64,000 bases of DNA from Heligmosomoides polygyrus polygyrus (GCA_947396885.1 OX377202.1:64762643-64826642); one strand, 5' to 3'; counted from the stretch's first letter, positions 22,593 through 34,895 are shown. Notes: generated from the letters alone by a model not told the origin. Made by a program: numbers and translations.

Positions 22593-23360
22593 TAGCCATT
22601 TGATTGCAGAAACTATGGTGAAACGAGTTTTTAGCGAATGAGTTTTAGGGACGATGCGCCATTCATTAGCGGTAGCGTCGCTTTCTTAGAGTTTCACTAT
22701 ATCCTTAAAATTCACAGTTGTGTCCTCTATATACCACTTTCCGACTCGTCTAGGCTCCGACTTGTTGTCTTACTCCAGCACACCGCTCTGGTAATGGTGC
22801 TCATGTGGTGTCTGCAAGTGGTAGACACCTGCAACTACTTCAATGACAGCTCCACATCGTCTTCCAGTGAACTGACTTTTCGGTGATTGTGAGAAGCGTT
22901 AGCAGTCATACATCCGAGATTCTCCTATGACGTTGGAGAAGATAGTCCAAGCTACTGCTCTCGTTTCTTTCCTCTGTAAGAAAAGTGATAAGTAAGGCGA
23001 CACCTCTCTCTGGTAGTAGGAGTATTGTTATACTTCAGCCGTAGTTTGTACTTATCCCATCGCACGCAGCAATACCTTGGGCATGAAGATCATCTGTTTT
23101 TGCATCTTCTGGTGGCACCGTTACATTTGCACATTTTTAATGTCAAATTAAACATTTTTAAAATCAGATGGAGCATCTTCCAAATGAAAATGGTAATGTG
23201 TTTAAAATTTCATAAAAATTTAATTTTTAAAGGAACAATAATGATTTAGAGCCTATTCTGAAGCGCAAAAAGCAGTAATTTTTGGTTCACTACTAGAAGA
23301 ACTCGCGCCATTCATTCTTTTACCTCCTAGCGATATTCATTTGATTGACAGTGTAAAGAC
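22593..23360. other. No recognisable feature
   Basis: Unique-looking sequence downstream of collagen A. Small open frames only. Confidence 0.35.
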
Positions 23361-23373
23361 CGTATTTGGGTTA

Positions 23374-23673
23374 AATAAAGGATAAAGGATAAAGGACGGC
23401 GTTACTCAATCCCTTCTGGGATGCGCCAGCGCATTCTACTTCTACGGGATGTCGTGGAGGCGACATGAATGCGTATTTGGCCATACAATGACTTGCGGTG
23501 GCCAGCCGATGAACAATTCAGCGCTCTATCCTTCCCAGACAAGTCTGGTTCCAATTCACCGACCCCGGAGGGATGGAAGGCTTGGCTGGCCTAGGCGGGA
23601 AATCCGAACCAGGAACCTGGCATCGGGTGCACGCGACAGACGCGCCTCCTCCGACTGCGCTACACGCGCCCTT
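23374..23673 (-). mobile_element. tRNA-derived SINE, copy 1
   Basis: A minus-strand element of about 300 bp. The head, read from 23673, is tRNA-like: an A box TAGCGCAGTCGG (23651-23662) and a B-box-like GGTTCGGATTTCC (23598-23610), which would form an internal RNA polymerase III promoter. The 3' tail is (ATCCTTT)n at 23374-23396. The target duplication is a perfect 13 bp, 'cgtatttgggtta' (23361-23373 and 23674-23686). It has no coding function; it would be moved by a LINE recognising the tail. As far as I can read, it is identical in sequence to the copy at 27884-28178. Confidence 0.92.
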
Positions 23674-23686
23674 CGTATTTGGGTTA

Positions 23687-26600
23687 GCGAAGTGAAAATA
23701 TATGTGCTTTATACAGTTTTTGTAGTACCTTAATAACTGTGTAACTCTACCCAAATGGAATCTTTGCTATCAATGAAATGATCTTCTGCTGCAATTATGG
23801 TTGATAGCCTCCTTTTTTTAGTTCTCCAACAATGAAAAACTAAGTCGGCATATGTGGGGATAGTGATTAGCGTGTATTTTCGAGTGTTGCAATTATGATT
23901 TTGCGATCAGTTGAGGCTATCGAGTTGAAAAAGCGCCGTAGTGTGTGGGTCTACAACGTGCTTTCTTTTGGAAACATGTTGTAAAATGTTGCAGTAAGAT
24001 GTTGAGTTACTGTTTAGATCAAAACAACACAACAATTTTTCTACCGCTCTTCGCGAATAAATTTGTTTCGGGGAACCAAAAGAGTATTTTCATAATTAAA
24101 GAAAACAGAACAAGGGTAACGTCTTTGCTTTATGAAGTTGCATTCTTTTTTCTTGGTAGGGTTTTACAGAATGTTTTTTTATGTGGTGCAGTAGGCAGGA
24201 TGCGCCAAGCTCTTAAGATAAATGTCGGGTTCGGTTCGAGACAAGGTTAGGGAATACATCTGCCTCTTTCTGGTGGACAATCCAATTCTTGAGATTCGAA
24301 GAAATTCAGTTGTTTAAAAAATGAATTTTCAGAAAATCCGCTCCTTCTCTGAAACTGTTTGGCTACCCGAATGGCTTCAGGTGAAGTTTTTTCCCATTAC
24401 GCGGATGGAGCAAGTCTTTCTCCCAGTCCTTTGACCGGTCTTGGGTTACATGTCCCTCTGTCTCTGCAGCAGCTCGTCGAATCGTTCGCTCTGTATTTCG
24501 GCAAACATTTCATTATTCGCCGCTGATTCAGCGACGCCTCGTCTCTTGTGAACCTTCTCCGCCGTCATCCTTAGCGCAGAGTCCGTAGTACGCAAAAACT
24601 CGTGCCCCGAGGGTCGTGGACGCCCACCTTTCGGGATGCGTTACTTTAGGTGCCTTGACTGGGCGGGCGAGCACATGCGGTCGGGCGAGTACGAGTATAC
24701 GCGGTGCAAGAGGAAAGGGGGAAAGAGGTCTTCATTCGAAGATGGCATGCTGCTAGTGCACCTTCGAATGGATGTACGAATTAGCGATAACTGATTAGAA
24801 GTAATTATGTGGGCGGTGCCAATGAAAGCGATACCAAATATGTCGCATTCAAAAAACGGTGTTTCGATTTGTTCTGGTGTGTTGCACTAAAGTTAAAAAA
24901 AATTACACAACACTGGTGTGGTCTATCGCTCTTTAGGCTAGTTCTGTTGTAACTGAGCATTCATCTTCCACCTTACGAAGGTTTATAACCACTGAATACA
25001 AGGTAACTCCCTCCTAGACTTGTGCAAAATTCACTATCAACAAAGAGTGACAGCAAGACAAACCAGCTTTCAACAACAAATTGTCTTCAGAGTGTGCAGG
25101 AAGAACAGGTACGGAATTATCATTCTCGAGGACGGCACTTTTTGGGCTGGAGCCCACATCGTGCCAGAAAGGCATCTTAAAATGCGAGTTAGGTCAAGCA
25201 AACACCGGAGTTTACTCCCTTTCCTAGTTCTCTGCGAAACCGTTTTGTGTAAGTGTTCTGTGACTACGTACAATCCCGATGCGAATAGCAGCCTACCCTG
25301 TACCGAAGAAACGTTGTAGATAGGCTGGGGGAGCGGGTCTTTTTGTATCCTTGTACTTAATGGATATTCGCCTTGGCAAGAGGGCACAGATATGTCCAGT
25401 TGCATCAGAAATGGCCTAAATCAGCTCAACATTGGGGTATAGCATAACGGTGCTGCATAAGATTTATAATTTCGTTCAAGGAAAGTGTTGTATAGGGCGG
25501 TTCTACAAGGCAACTACCTCCGAGCCTACTTGCGCCGAAAGAACGAATAAAAATACAACTAAAGGGCTCCGCACACTTCTGCGGCGTTGCCGCAGCCGGC
25601 AGCTGGCAAAAGTGGGGCGGAGCCTTCAAGTTGCGGCGCTCCTCCCCACTGTGACGGCCCGTTCTCCGGCGTTGCCGCAGCACGGCGCCGTCGCAGCGAA
25701 CTCCAGTCGGGACCTACTCGCATAGAAGGAAAGATGAGAGACGCTCCGATGAGAGACGCGCGCCCGAATGAAGAACTCAGCTGAGAATCTCCATCGTCAT
25801 CAGCTCTTCGGCAACGTCAGTTCTCCCCAAGGAAACTAAACGTAGAAAAAGGAAACTAAACAAGCGAAACAGCTAAATCCAACACAAGAACGAAAGAAAT
25901 CAACCCAGACGTCGCCCGGATCCTCCAGAAATAATCAGCTGATAGCCATAATCGATCTCCTAATTTAAAGGACGCATTTGTTTCCACTTCCTGTCCCCGT
26001 CGCGATCGGCTAGAGCGCAGAGTCTCTGCCTGCGGCATTGCCGCACCGACGGCAACAATGATTGAAATCGATGCGGTAATGCCTGAAAAGTGTGCATTAG
26101 GTTCAGAAAAAGCGACAGACACTTGTCGAGGGCGGTGCAAGAGAACCAGAGTGCAAGCGAGAGTGTGCCGCCAGCGCACGCCCTCCGCGGCTATAGGACC
26201 AGCAGCAACTTGTCTGCTGCCGGCGACAGTGTCGGCTGCAGGATGGAGGCGATGAAGTATAACATATGCCTCATGAGTAGTGGACTTGCTGACGTGCTTG
26301 GCAGTTCGGAGAGAACATTTTAGCTCTCAGATGTAATACTTCTAAAAATTCAAGTGCGCCATAGAATGTACGGCGTTGGATCCACTAGATGTTGTACTAG
26401 ATTGAGAGTGGGGCAAGGAAGAAATCCTCAGTGGGGTCTTGCAAAGCGTTTCCTTGAGTTGTCATAAGGTTTGAGGCGGAGAACTTTGTCGGTTGCTACA
26501 ACCTCTACAACCACCTCGAAGAGATCAAATAAGAGAGACGAACTCACCTACGTCCACCGTTAAGAGCATGTGTCGCGCTGTATGTGATGACCAGCAGTGG

Positions 26601-27330
26601 CGAATGAACCACACCGTGCTGATATCGCCCTCTGGTCACTCTAGATACAATTCACAATGAGACACAAACGGCAAGAACGAGTCACTTGTTACAGCTAGAC
26701 ACTCATTTCAATTGTTCATCACTGGATTTTTTGTAAAAACCCTGATTGGTGCTAAGGCTTTCGTGCTGAGATGTCGCTCTGGCCAATACTGTAGATTTCA
26801 CCTCGTAGTCGTTCTCGTCACTCCAATTCTATGTCTGCCAAGCGGGCGGGATTGTAATCTACGTCTTTTGCTGGATGAATGTTCTTTCACGCGTATCGCC
26901 AGAGCTCTTCCCGTTTCTCAAATGTACTCTGCGCTACAACTCGAACACTTACAATTGATCCTATCTTATTTGAGCAATCTCCTAAACCACCGTTTGGACA
27001 AATAACGCAGCTCTCCGATATGTCCTGCTTGTCATAGTTGATTTCTGACTAAGTGCGGTCTGATGTTGTCCCAGGAACGTTAATCAAGACAACATAGTCC
27101 TGCTGCTGTGCTGTATATATTCAAGGATTCGAAAGGAGGTGTGGTATCGTCTCTCGCCGCGTCACAACTTCCATCTCGGGGAGAATGTTTTCAAACAGAA
27201 AAGCAACTTGTTTGTATCTTATCTGCCAGCATGAAGTTGTCAGTATGAAGACGAGTCCTTTCTGGTGACCTTTTCAGTTGCGATTTGACATACAGAGCTT
27301 TGGCAGGTCGTAGCAGATCTTTTTTAGAAC
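23687..27330. other. No gene recognised; includes a GC-rich block
   Basis: 25570-25720 is GC-rich with repeated 'ggcgttgccgcag' (about 25581 and 25669) and a related 'gcggcattgccgcac' at 26032. The open frames here (25020-25319, 25856-26179, 26712-27005) do not resemble any family I know and lack convincing splice context. Confidence 0.35.
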
Positions 27331-27339
27331 GTGCAGAAC

Positions 27340-27412
27340 CCTCACCACATTGGAATTGAACCATAGACCACCCCGTCTCAAAACGCCGCTCCTCCACCGT
27401 TACGCCACCACT
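27340..27412 (-). other. tRNA-like sequence (SINE or tRNA relic)
   Basis: On the minus strand: an A-box-like 'tggcgtaacgg' followed 45-50 nt later by a near-perfect B box, 'ggttcaattcc'. The T-stem pairs poorly and no good acceptor stem forms, so a functional tRNA is unlikely. Confidence 0.4.
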
Positions 27413-27883
27413 GCTCGGCCGGCAGCTCAGCTTCAGCCGTACTTGATCTCGCTCTCCTGTGATTGTCCCGCTCTGCGTGGATCTAGAGGGCATAGAGCCT
27501 GCTATGATAATTGTCGATATCTCCGTTCACAGATGCACACAACAGAAACGGAGCAGATATTTTGAATCAGCGCTCGAAGCCGCATCCATTGATACACATT
27601 ATCATCTCAAAGTCCCATGGTCACCTAGTATTCCCTTCTGAGAAAAAAGATTCTAGCCTAATGTAATGCTAACCGTTTCTTAATGTCTTAGAAAAATCAA
27701 ATTCCATATGCGAATCTTTTCCGGAGGCATTTTACAAGCGCCTGCATGAAGCCAAAGCGTGTTTTAAACACAGCAGCTGATAAATCCAATAGAGAAAAAA
27801 CTATGAGAATAAATCCTAACCATTTCTATAAATTATTTTTTATTATACGACAATGCTCGGGTGCTAAAATTATGACAGAAATA

Positions 27884-28178
27884 AAAATAAAAGGATAAAG
27901 GACGGCGTTACTCAATCCCTTCTGGGATGCGCCAGCGCATTCTACTTCTACGGGATGTCGTGGAGGCGACATGAATGCGTATTTGGCCATACAATGACTT
28001 GCGGTGGCCAGCCGATGAACAATTCAGCGCTCTATCCTTCCCAGACAAGTCTGGTTCCAATTCACCGACCCCGGAGGGATGGAAGGCTTGGCTGGCCTAG
28101 GCGGGAAATCCGAACCAGGAACCTGGCATCGGGTGCACGCGACAGACGCGCCTCCTCCGACTGCGCTACACGCGCCCG
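27884..28178 (-). mobile_element. tRNA-derived SINE, copy 2
   Basis: Same orientation and, by eye, the same sequence as the copy at 23374-23673, apart from a shorter (ATCCTTT) tail. The A box is at 28157-28168. The target duplication is a perfect 14 bp, 'ttatgacagaaata' (27870-27883 and 28179-28192). Identity of two independent insertions, each with its own intact duplication, indicates a recently active family. Confidence 0.93.
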
Positions 28179-28192
28179 TTATGACAGAAATA

Positions 28193-28540
28193 CAACACAA
28201 TTAATACACATAAGAAATACAACAACGTCAACAATGTCTAATGAAGAGTTCGCAAAATCTGAAGTCTCTTATTCTAGAAACGTATATGCTCACGGAGAAA
28301 TTTTTTGAAAGCGTTATAGTTTGATGGCAAAAAATGCTTTTTGCGAAACTTCTTATATAACGAGAGTGTCCTATGTGTGTGTTAAGAAGAAACTGTGACA
28401 GTTGTGTTTGCTAGTATCAATGTCATACTTAACGACACCACCTCGGGTGTTAGATGCTCTTATCGACACCAGATCTGCAATTTCGATTCCAATTTGCAGA
28501 TGTGCAATTTTGTGAAATAGTGTAGATCATTTCGCTTTCT
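28193..28540. other. No recognisable feature
   Basis: AT-rich sequence between the SINE and LINE relics, without coding potential that I can support. Confidence 0.35.
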
Positions 28541-28735
28541 TCAATGAGCAAGTGACTTCAATCCAAAATTCTTATTTCGCGCATTGCTTGAGGGTATTTG
28601 ATCGTGCGTACGTGTCATGAGCTTCCTTGTAAAGCTGTTCTGCACTCCTTCTAACGTTGTGATACTTTTACGCCTGTGAGGATTACAAACTGGGGTACCG
28701 TATTCAAGAATTGGTCTGATACATGTTGTAGTCGT
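28541..28735 (-). pseudogene. Older LINE, reverse transcriptase C-terminal part
   Basis: The minus strand encodes 'CIRPILEYGTPVCNPHRRKS' and 'EGVQNSFTRKLMTRTH', the conserved region after the reverse transcriptase thumb in CR1/Jockey-type LINEs. The segment that should precede it lies at 34095-34475 on the same strand. The two halves were separated by insertion of the plus-strand LINE at about 28736-34092. Confidence 0.75.
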
Positions 28736-29013
28736 CCATCGATCCCTGTGCCGGTCCATCGACCCCTGTGCCGGCCACCCTGAGCGGTTGCTCGTTCGTC
28801 CGCTTCCTAGTCCTTCTCCACCGCTTCCTGGACCTCTCCGCCGTATTCGCTGTATTTCCGGGCGAGTTTGCTGCGCCTGCTTCTAGCCTTCCTGTTGTGT
28901 CCGCTCTTTCCCTGGATTGGGATTGGACCTCCAACGTCTGCTTGCTTTGGTTTCTGCTCGTTTTTTAAAGGTGAGTGTTCCTTCCTGTTTTTTGTTCCCT
29001 AAATTCTGTTTTC

Positions 29014-29700
29014 ATGCCTCCAAAAAGGGAAGTCTGCTCACCATCGTGGCTTGAGCCCATACTGGCCCGCTGGGATGAATACTTCACTAGGTTAGATCGC
29101 ATGTTTGAATTCTTTGTCAAGGTGCAGAATCCGCAAACTCGAATCCTGCAGAGACTTGACGAGAATGAAAATGGCTTGAGTGTTCCTCCACATAGTAATG
29201 CCTCTAACACTGCGTTTTACAGTGTTCTAATCAAATTTCAATCTGATGCCAAAACTGTTGCTGAAAAGCGAAGAACGTCGCGTGGATTGGTATTGGGGAG
29301 CAACGCGATGCTGCTGCTACTGCCGCCTTCGACAGGGAACCTCTCAAGGAAATAATCTATTCGTCAGGTGGTGCAGACCTTGGAGAGGAATGGAGGTTAG
29401 GCAATATTCAACTTCGCCGTCACACCGTTACCCTAATAAACGTCAACAACGCTCGCCCTAGAATTATCAAAATCAGTTAGTGTAGAAAGGAGCTCAAGGA
29501 TCGCCTCCTAACTTGCATGAAAAAGGAGCGGCTTTCCTTGACCTCCGGATTTCCTCACTTTTACGCACGCCGCGATTACACCCAAGAAGAACTTGCGTGT
29601 GATCGCGCCCTGCGTACGAGAGCTGGTGCTTTAAATCAAAAAGAGGGCAAGTTAGCATATGTTGTCAGGGCCTCCGTATTCACAAACTAAAGGCCCCGCG
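29014..29700 (+). pseudogene. LINE ORF1 remnant
   Basis: The frame from 29014 ('MPPKREVCSPSWLEPILARW') passes by frameshift near 29245 into 'DWYWGATR' and later 'RDYTQEELACDRALRTRAGA'. The last piece aligns in style with the end of ORF1 of the intact LINE at 61216-61863 ('AAEREHDREQRKRAYDLNQK'), the C-terminal part of an RNA-binding ORF1 protein. Several frame changes and stops break it. Confidence 0.6.
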
Positions 29701-29934
29701 TGATCTTCCTGGGCCTTATAGCTCAGTATCTTCTTCGGCACTCTCTGGTGGTGTGAATGGGACGCCTACTCAGTCTCTTCAACCGGAAAATCTAGCCTGT
29801 CCAATACACGCGGTCATGCTGGGTTTTCCATTTGCGTGGAGGCCCAATAGGGTTTTGAAGTGACGCATCCGCCTCAAGAATCATCTAATGGCCCCTCTCA
29901 AAAACCTAGCGCCCTTTCTGCCGAGGCCTCTGCT

Positions 29935-32480
29935 AAACATAAAATTCTGCTCTTCAATGCTCGCTCCATAGTCAGAAAGCTGTCGGAACTCAATATTTTG
30001 CTAACCAACGACCCCGTAGCAGTATGTATCACTGAAAGTTCGTTGAAGCCTCATTTGGTCCACGATGCCACTCTTACATTCAGTGGTCGCTACGCTGTTT
30101 TCAGATGTGACAGGGAGGGACTAGGCCTGGCGGAGGTGTTGCTGCTATTGTGCGCAAAGGGTTCTCTTGCAATTTTCTGCTCTCTAAGAATTTTTCCAAG
30201 TGTTGCTGCCAAGTCATCGCCTTTAACCTGAATCTTCATCGCGAAATTTTATTTTTATTGTTTTACCGTAGCCCTTCTTGTCGGCTTCCCGAGTTCACTG
30301 AGCTTATTTTCTTTTTGTCCGACTTGATACTTGGAAATGCTGGCGCTGTTCTTATTGTTGGAGATTTTAATTTTCCCCTAATTGATTGGGATCAGATGAA
30401 GATTCGCGGCAATGCCCCCACACGTTCGTCCCTTGCCTTTTTGGATTTCTGCAAGTCGTTCAACCTAACCCAGGCTGTCAAAGAGCCTACCTATGGCTTA
30501 AATGTTCTCGACCTAGTTCTGACATCTGATTTATCAGTTCTAAGGAATCTAGCTGTCCTACACCACCGTTCGGCACTTCTGATCACTGTATCATCTCCTT
30601 CCAGCTTGCAGAGGAAACTTACTCTTGTCCCCCTCCACGGATCTTTCCGAACTTTTGCAAGGCTGATTATGATGCCATAATTGATAATCTTGCTAAAGTC
30701 GACTGGTGGGCGGTCATTGTTCCTTGTACTATCAATGAAGCCTACGCCAGGTTTATCTCTATCTGTCAAGGAATAGTTAAAGATTTCGTTCCGCTCACTT
30801 ATATGAATGGAATCAAAGCTCGTTTGTCTAGTTATATCACGCGTTTAAAGAAGAAAGTTCATTATCTCTATATGAACATGGATAGATTTGGATATTCCAT
30901 ATATACAAGGTTCGGAGGCATAAACGCTTGTGCAGTCGTTTTGCCATCTCAAATGAGAATAAGCTTGTCAAAAACAGGAACTCAAACGTTTTTATAAGTA
31001 CTGCTCCAGTAACCTCAAACTCTCGGAGGGTGTCCCTGACCTTGTCTCAGAGAACGGCTCGTTTATCAGAACGAACTTAGATAAAGCTTCTACCTTTGCT
31101 GATTATTTCGAAAAAGTTCACAAGGCTCCGAATTCCTCTGTTTCATCCCCCTTCCTCTTATACGGGCAGTGTACTTGACTAGGTTGATATTGACTGCAAT
31201 ACCGTGTATACGATTTTACGAAAACTCCAAACAGAATTTCCACCACTCCGGACGGGCTTCCATATATTTTCTTTAAGAGAGCTGCCCTTGGTTTAGCCTC
31301 CCGGCTTACCCTACTGTTTAATAAATTCCTGCTGCATGGTGACGTTCTCGATCTTTGGAGAATTGGTCATGTCAAGCCTATTCATAAGAAGTGACCTTGA
31401 AGCATTGTTCAGCATTACAGACCTATCTACCTGACTAGTTCTGTGTGCGAAGTCATGGAAAGGTTAACCTGTAGTAGGATAACTTCCTTCCTTACCGAAA
31501 CGACTTACTTGCTTCTTGCCAGCACGGGTTTCTTAGTGAAAGATCTACTACTACGGCCCTGCTGTCCTCACTGCCGCGCTGGATTAAGGAACTTGACAGG
31601 AAAAATTACGTATCGGTTTGCTACATTAATTTCAAAAAAGCTTTTGACACAATTTCCTTGCCCTTGTTAGCGGCCAAGATCGAGAATTAAAGATGCGTCC
31701 TCCGTTTCCTTCTCTCCTTCCTTTCTAATCGCCATCAGAATGTAAGGCAGGTATTTTTCTACCACTGGGGTGCCGCAGGGAAGCTGTGTTGGTCCCTTGA
31801 TGTTCTTTATTTTTATAAATGATCTCCCTTCTTTCTTACCGGCAGGCGTTGATTATTTGTTGTATGCTGATGATGTCAAACTGTCAACTGTCAACAATCC
31901 GAAATTGCTCCAAGACGCGTTCTGCGCAGTTTATGATTGGGCAAGAAAGTGGGAACTTGATATCTCAGTGGATAAAACAGTTGTCCTTCACATTGGAAAC
32001 AACCATCTCCGAGTCGATTTTTCGATTGGAAGTCATTCTCTTAGGCAAGTTAAGAGTTTTAAGGATCTTGTGATTTGTTACGACGACCACCTTGATTTTG
32101 AAGAGCATATTGACGACATCGTTTACAGAGCATCGTTTACTGCCGTGCAAATTTCATCCTAAGGGCGTTCCATTCTCGGAACATTCGCCTCCTTTTTCGT
32201 GCCTTTACTACCTACGTCCGATCTATTCTTGAATACGGCTCTCCATTATGGTCGCCATACAAATTTTCTCTTAAGGATAAGATCGAGCAGGTTCAGAAGT
32301 CTTTCACCTACCGCATTTTTTTGAGGGCTGGTAAGTCTAGAGTTCCATATGGAGCAAGGTTGCGCATTCTAAATTCCTTAACTCTTGAAGACCGTAGGGT
32401 CGTTTCCGATCTTACTCTTATGTATAAAATGACTACCGGTGAAATTGACATCTAACTGTGTGATCTTTTCCGAGTTACTC
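29935..32480 (+). pseudogene. LINE ORF2 remnant: endonuclease and reverse transcriptase
   Basis: Endonuclease motifs in order: 'LLFNARSIVRKL' (29947), 'VCITESSLKPH', 'LLFYRSPSC' (30253), 'LIVGDFNFPLIDW' (30352), 'LDLVLTSDLS' (30509). Reverse transcriptase: 'INFKKAFDTIS' (about 31625), 'GVPQGSCVGPLMFFIFINDL' (31767), 'YLLYADDVKLS' (31855), then 'RSILEYGSPLWSPYKF' (32220). The motifs are spread over all three frames with several stop codons. The family is CR1/Jockey-like, judged from the YADD and SILEYGSPLW-type motifs. It is inactive. Confidence 0.85.
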
Positions 32481-33039
32481 CGCGCGGTAGCGTGGTGAGA
32501 GGTTAGCCGTGTAAGCTTTGTTCCCCTAGGTGTGGTAGCCAAGCGTTGCACGGGTCCTTCCTTAACCGAGTTGTACCTCGTTGGAATAATCTGACTTTTT
32601 GTCTATAAAAATGCTCTAGGTTTCCAGTCTGCTCTCTGTCTTTATTTACTGAGGCAATCATTAGCGGGCTGAGAATGGTTGGTTTCTGCCTCGTTTGCTC
32701 CAAACTGTTGTCAGTTTTTCTCTTTTCTACTGGATTCCTTTCAGGTAATGTTTAATGTTTATTACTCTTCTTCTGCCAGTGTCTTTTTTCTTCTTTCTCT
32801 GTCCTTGCAGGTACAAAGTTGCGGTCTGTCTAAGTTCGGTTCCTCGTGTGTGCTTCGCTTCGTAGCGCCCTTGGCTGCTCCGCCTATTGGTGCTTGTAGC
32901 TGCTGAATTGCATCCTGAAATTCTAGCGCTAGTTTTGAGCCTTGATGTTGAATGTTTTGCCCCCCCCCCTTTTTTTACATCTTCCGACGCCCTGGTGTCC
33001 CTCTTTCCTCCTAATTCTCCTGTATTCTCTTCTTATTGC

Positions 33040-33690
33040 ATATGTAGGTGGATCTCTATTTCATCCGGAGTTTCAGCTGCTGAAACTCGCAGTGTTGGCG
33101 GGCACTGCCCTTCTAGCTCAGTGGTTCACCTTTTTCACGCCTTGGTCATTTACATGTTCCTTCTCCCGACTCGTTTTGTCGCCTCCTCCTTTACTGTCTG
33201 GCCGTCTAGCTATAGCATGCGGTTTCACGTGCGCTTCTTATGACGAATTGCAATTATTTTACATCTTCCTTGCCTTGCTCGCATGGCTCAGAGGAACAGC
33301 TGGCCACCTTGGTTATGAAGATGGATCACTATTTGATCCGGAGTTTTAGCTAATGAATCTCGCAGTGTTGGTGGGGCACTGCCCTTCTAGCCTAGTGGTT
33401 CACCTGTTTTTCATTCCTCCATTTTTACATACTCCCTCTCTTGTCTCGTTTGTCACTCGCTTGCTCTAGCCGTCTGGCTGTCTAGCCATTGTATGCCCTT
33501 ACACGTGCCCTTCTTTTTATAGCAATAGCTATTATTCACATTTTTGTTGCCTTGCTCTGCATGTCTCTTAGGAACAGCTGGGCACCCTCATTACACAGGT
33601 GTATCTCTCTTTATTCGCGACATCAGCAGCTAAACTCGCAGTGTTGGGGGGCACTGCCCCTTCCAGCTTAGTGATTTCATCTGTTTTTCC
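33040..33690 (+). repeat. Tandem repeat in the LINE 3' region, period about 275 bp
   Basis: About 2.4 copies. The anchor 'ctcgcagtgttggcgggcac' or variants occurs at about 33088, 33359 and 33636, each followed by 'gcccttctagctcagtggtt'. It is internal to the 3' untranslated region of the plus-strand LINE. Confidence 0.8.
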
Positions 33691-33766
33691 TACTTGTTGT
33701 TGCTGTTTTGATTGTAGCCAATTTGTTGGCTACAATCAAAACAGCAACAACAAGTATGAAAAACAG
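33681..33766. repeat. Near-perfect 41-bp hairpin
   Basis: Arms 33681-33721 and 33726-33766 with one mismatch and a 4-nt loop 'tttg'. The central 31 bp of each arm are exact complements ('gttgctgttttgattgtagc' within). It lies in the otherwise decayed 3' region of the LINE, so it is likely a recent local inverted duplication, for instance by template switching. Confidence 0.9.
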
Positions 33767-34094
33767 CTCGCTCTTAGTACCGCTTAGCGCTGCTAGCTGC
33801 TTCCTCTAATATGTCGTTTTTTCTTTTTCTGGTTCTAACCCAAATTCTGTTTCTCTCCATACACTCCCATGCTTTCATATGAGATTGTCATTTAGGGCTT
33901 AGTATAACCTGGACCGATGCTGGCACTTGTATTTCAGTTGTGTTCTTAGCGTTCATTTTGACCTTAGTTCCGTTTTTTTGTTTGAATTTTTGCCTCTTCT
34001 TGTGTCGGTTTGATTCTGCTCTGTTTGGCTTCTTCTTCATGGTTGTTATACTCTCGTTGTCAAAAAAGTATTAGTATTAGTATTAGTATAGAAG

Positions 34095-34475
34095 TAGAGA
34101 AGTAAGCTACTATCATTAGAAGCTAGCTCTAAAGACGTTGTAAATTGATGTTATGGCTTTGTTAAAAAAACCGTTGTGCAGTGCATGTCGAAATTTAGAT
34201 TACTCGTAATTAGAACCCTAAGTCTTTAACCTCGATTGCACAACTGGTGAGTTATTGATAGTGTATTGGTATAATTGCCATCCAGCCCCTAGATGAAGCA
34301 CTTTACACTTTTCCTCCAAAAGTGGTAACTGCCATTCTAATGACCACTTCTGGACAATATCGATAACCCTTTGAAGTTGTGAGGCATCCGCATCACTCGA
34401 TATTGACCGACAAATCTTAATATCGTCAGCAAACGCACAAAATTTTACTCCACTATCTTTCAAAAGGTTCAGCAA
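34095..34475 (-). pseudogene. Older LINE, reverse transcriptase central part
   Basis: The minus strand encodes 'GVKFCAFADDIKICRSISSD' (with the catalytic FADD box), 'IVQKWSLEWQLPLLEEKCKV' and 'LHLGAG', then decays towards 34095 ('ASSNDSSLLLYFY'). This is the upstream part of the LINE whose continuation is at 28541-28735. It is the same subfamily as the relic at 38640-39490. Confidence 0.78.
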
Positions 34476-34895
34476 ATATTGACAGTATTGGAGACAGAAC
34501 TCATCCCTCAGAAACTCTACTACTTATACTACAAAATTAGGTTCGTTTTGATCATTCTCTTTGTAAAATTTGCCTCATCTAAGCCGCCAGGTCTTCGGAA
34601 ATTGTCCGATTTCATGGGCTCCGACTTGGTCTTGGCCTCGTGCATGAAAACTCAAAGTTCGTTGCGCAAGTGAGTTAAAATTATCCCGCAATACAGCTTA
34701 GAGAAAGCGATCACAGTGGATTGTCGAAAACTATCAGCTGACAAAGAGACCAACAAGGTCAATCGTTGATTGGAATGTGATTTTTGCCAAATTAAGTGGA
34801 CAATAGAAGTCGCGCCTTCTAGCCGGAGCCGGAAGATAGACCGCAGAATGAGAGGCTCACGGTGGGTGCTCCATCCTCTTGTGGTCTCTTTGTCT

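Larger units (their letters stand above)
28736..34092 (+). mobile_element. Decayed plus-strand LINE (CR1/Jockey type), about 5.4 kb
   Basis: In order: a GC-rich 5' region (28760-28960), ORF1 remnants (29014-29700), ORF2 endonuclease remnants (29935-30680), reverse transcriptase remnants (31200-32480), a long 3' region with tandem repeats (32700-33720), and a (TATTAG)n tail at 34068-34090. Many stops and frameshifts make it non-functional. It splits an older minus-strand LINE. Exact ends are approximate; no clear target duplication beyond a few bases was found. Confidence 0.8.

Noticed and set aside
25570..26260. GC-rich region as a coding exon cluster or CpG-type promoter
   Set aside because: Repeated 'ggcgttgccgcag' explains the composition. 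No family resemblance or consistent splice sites were seen.
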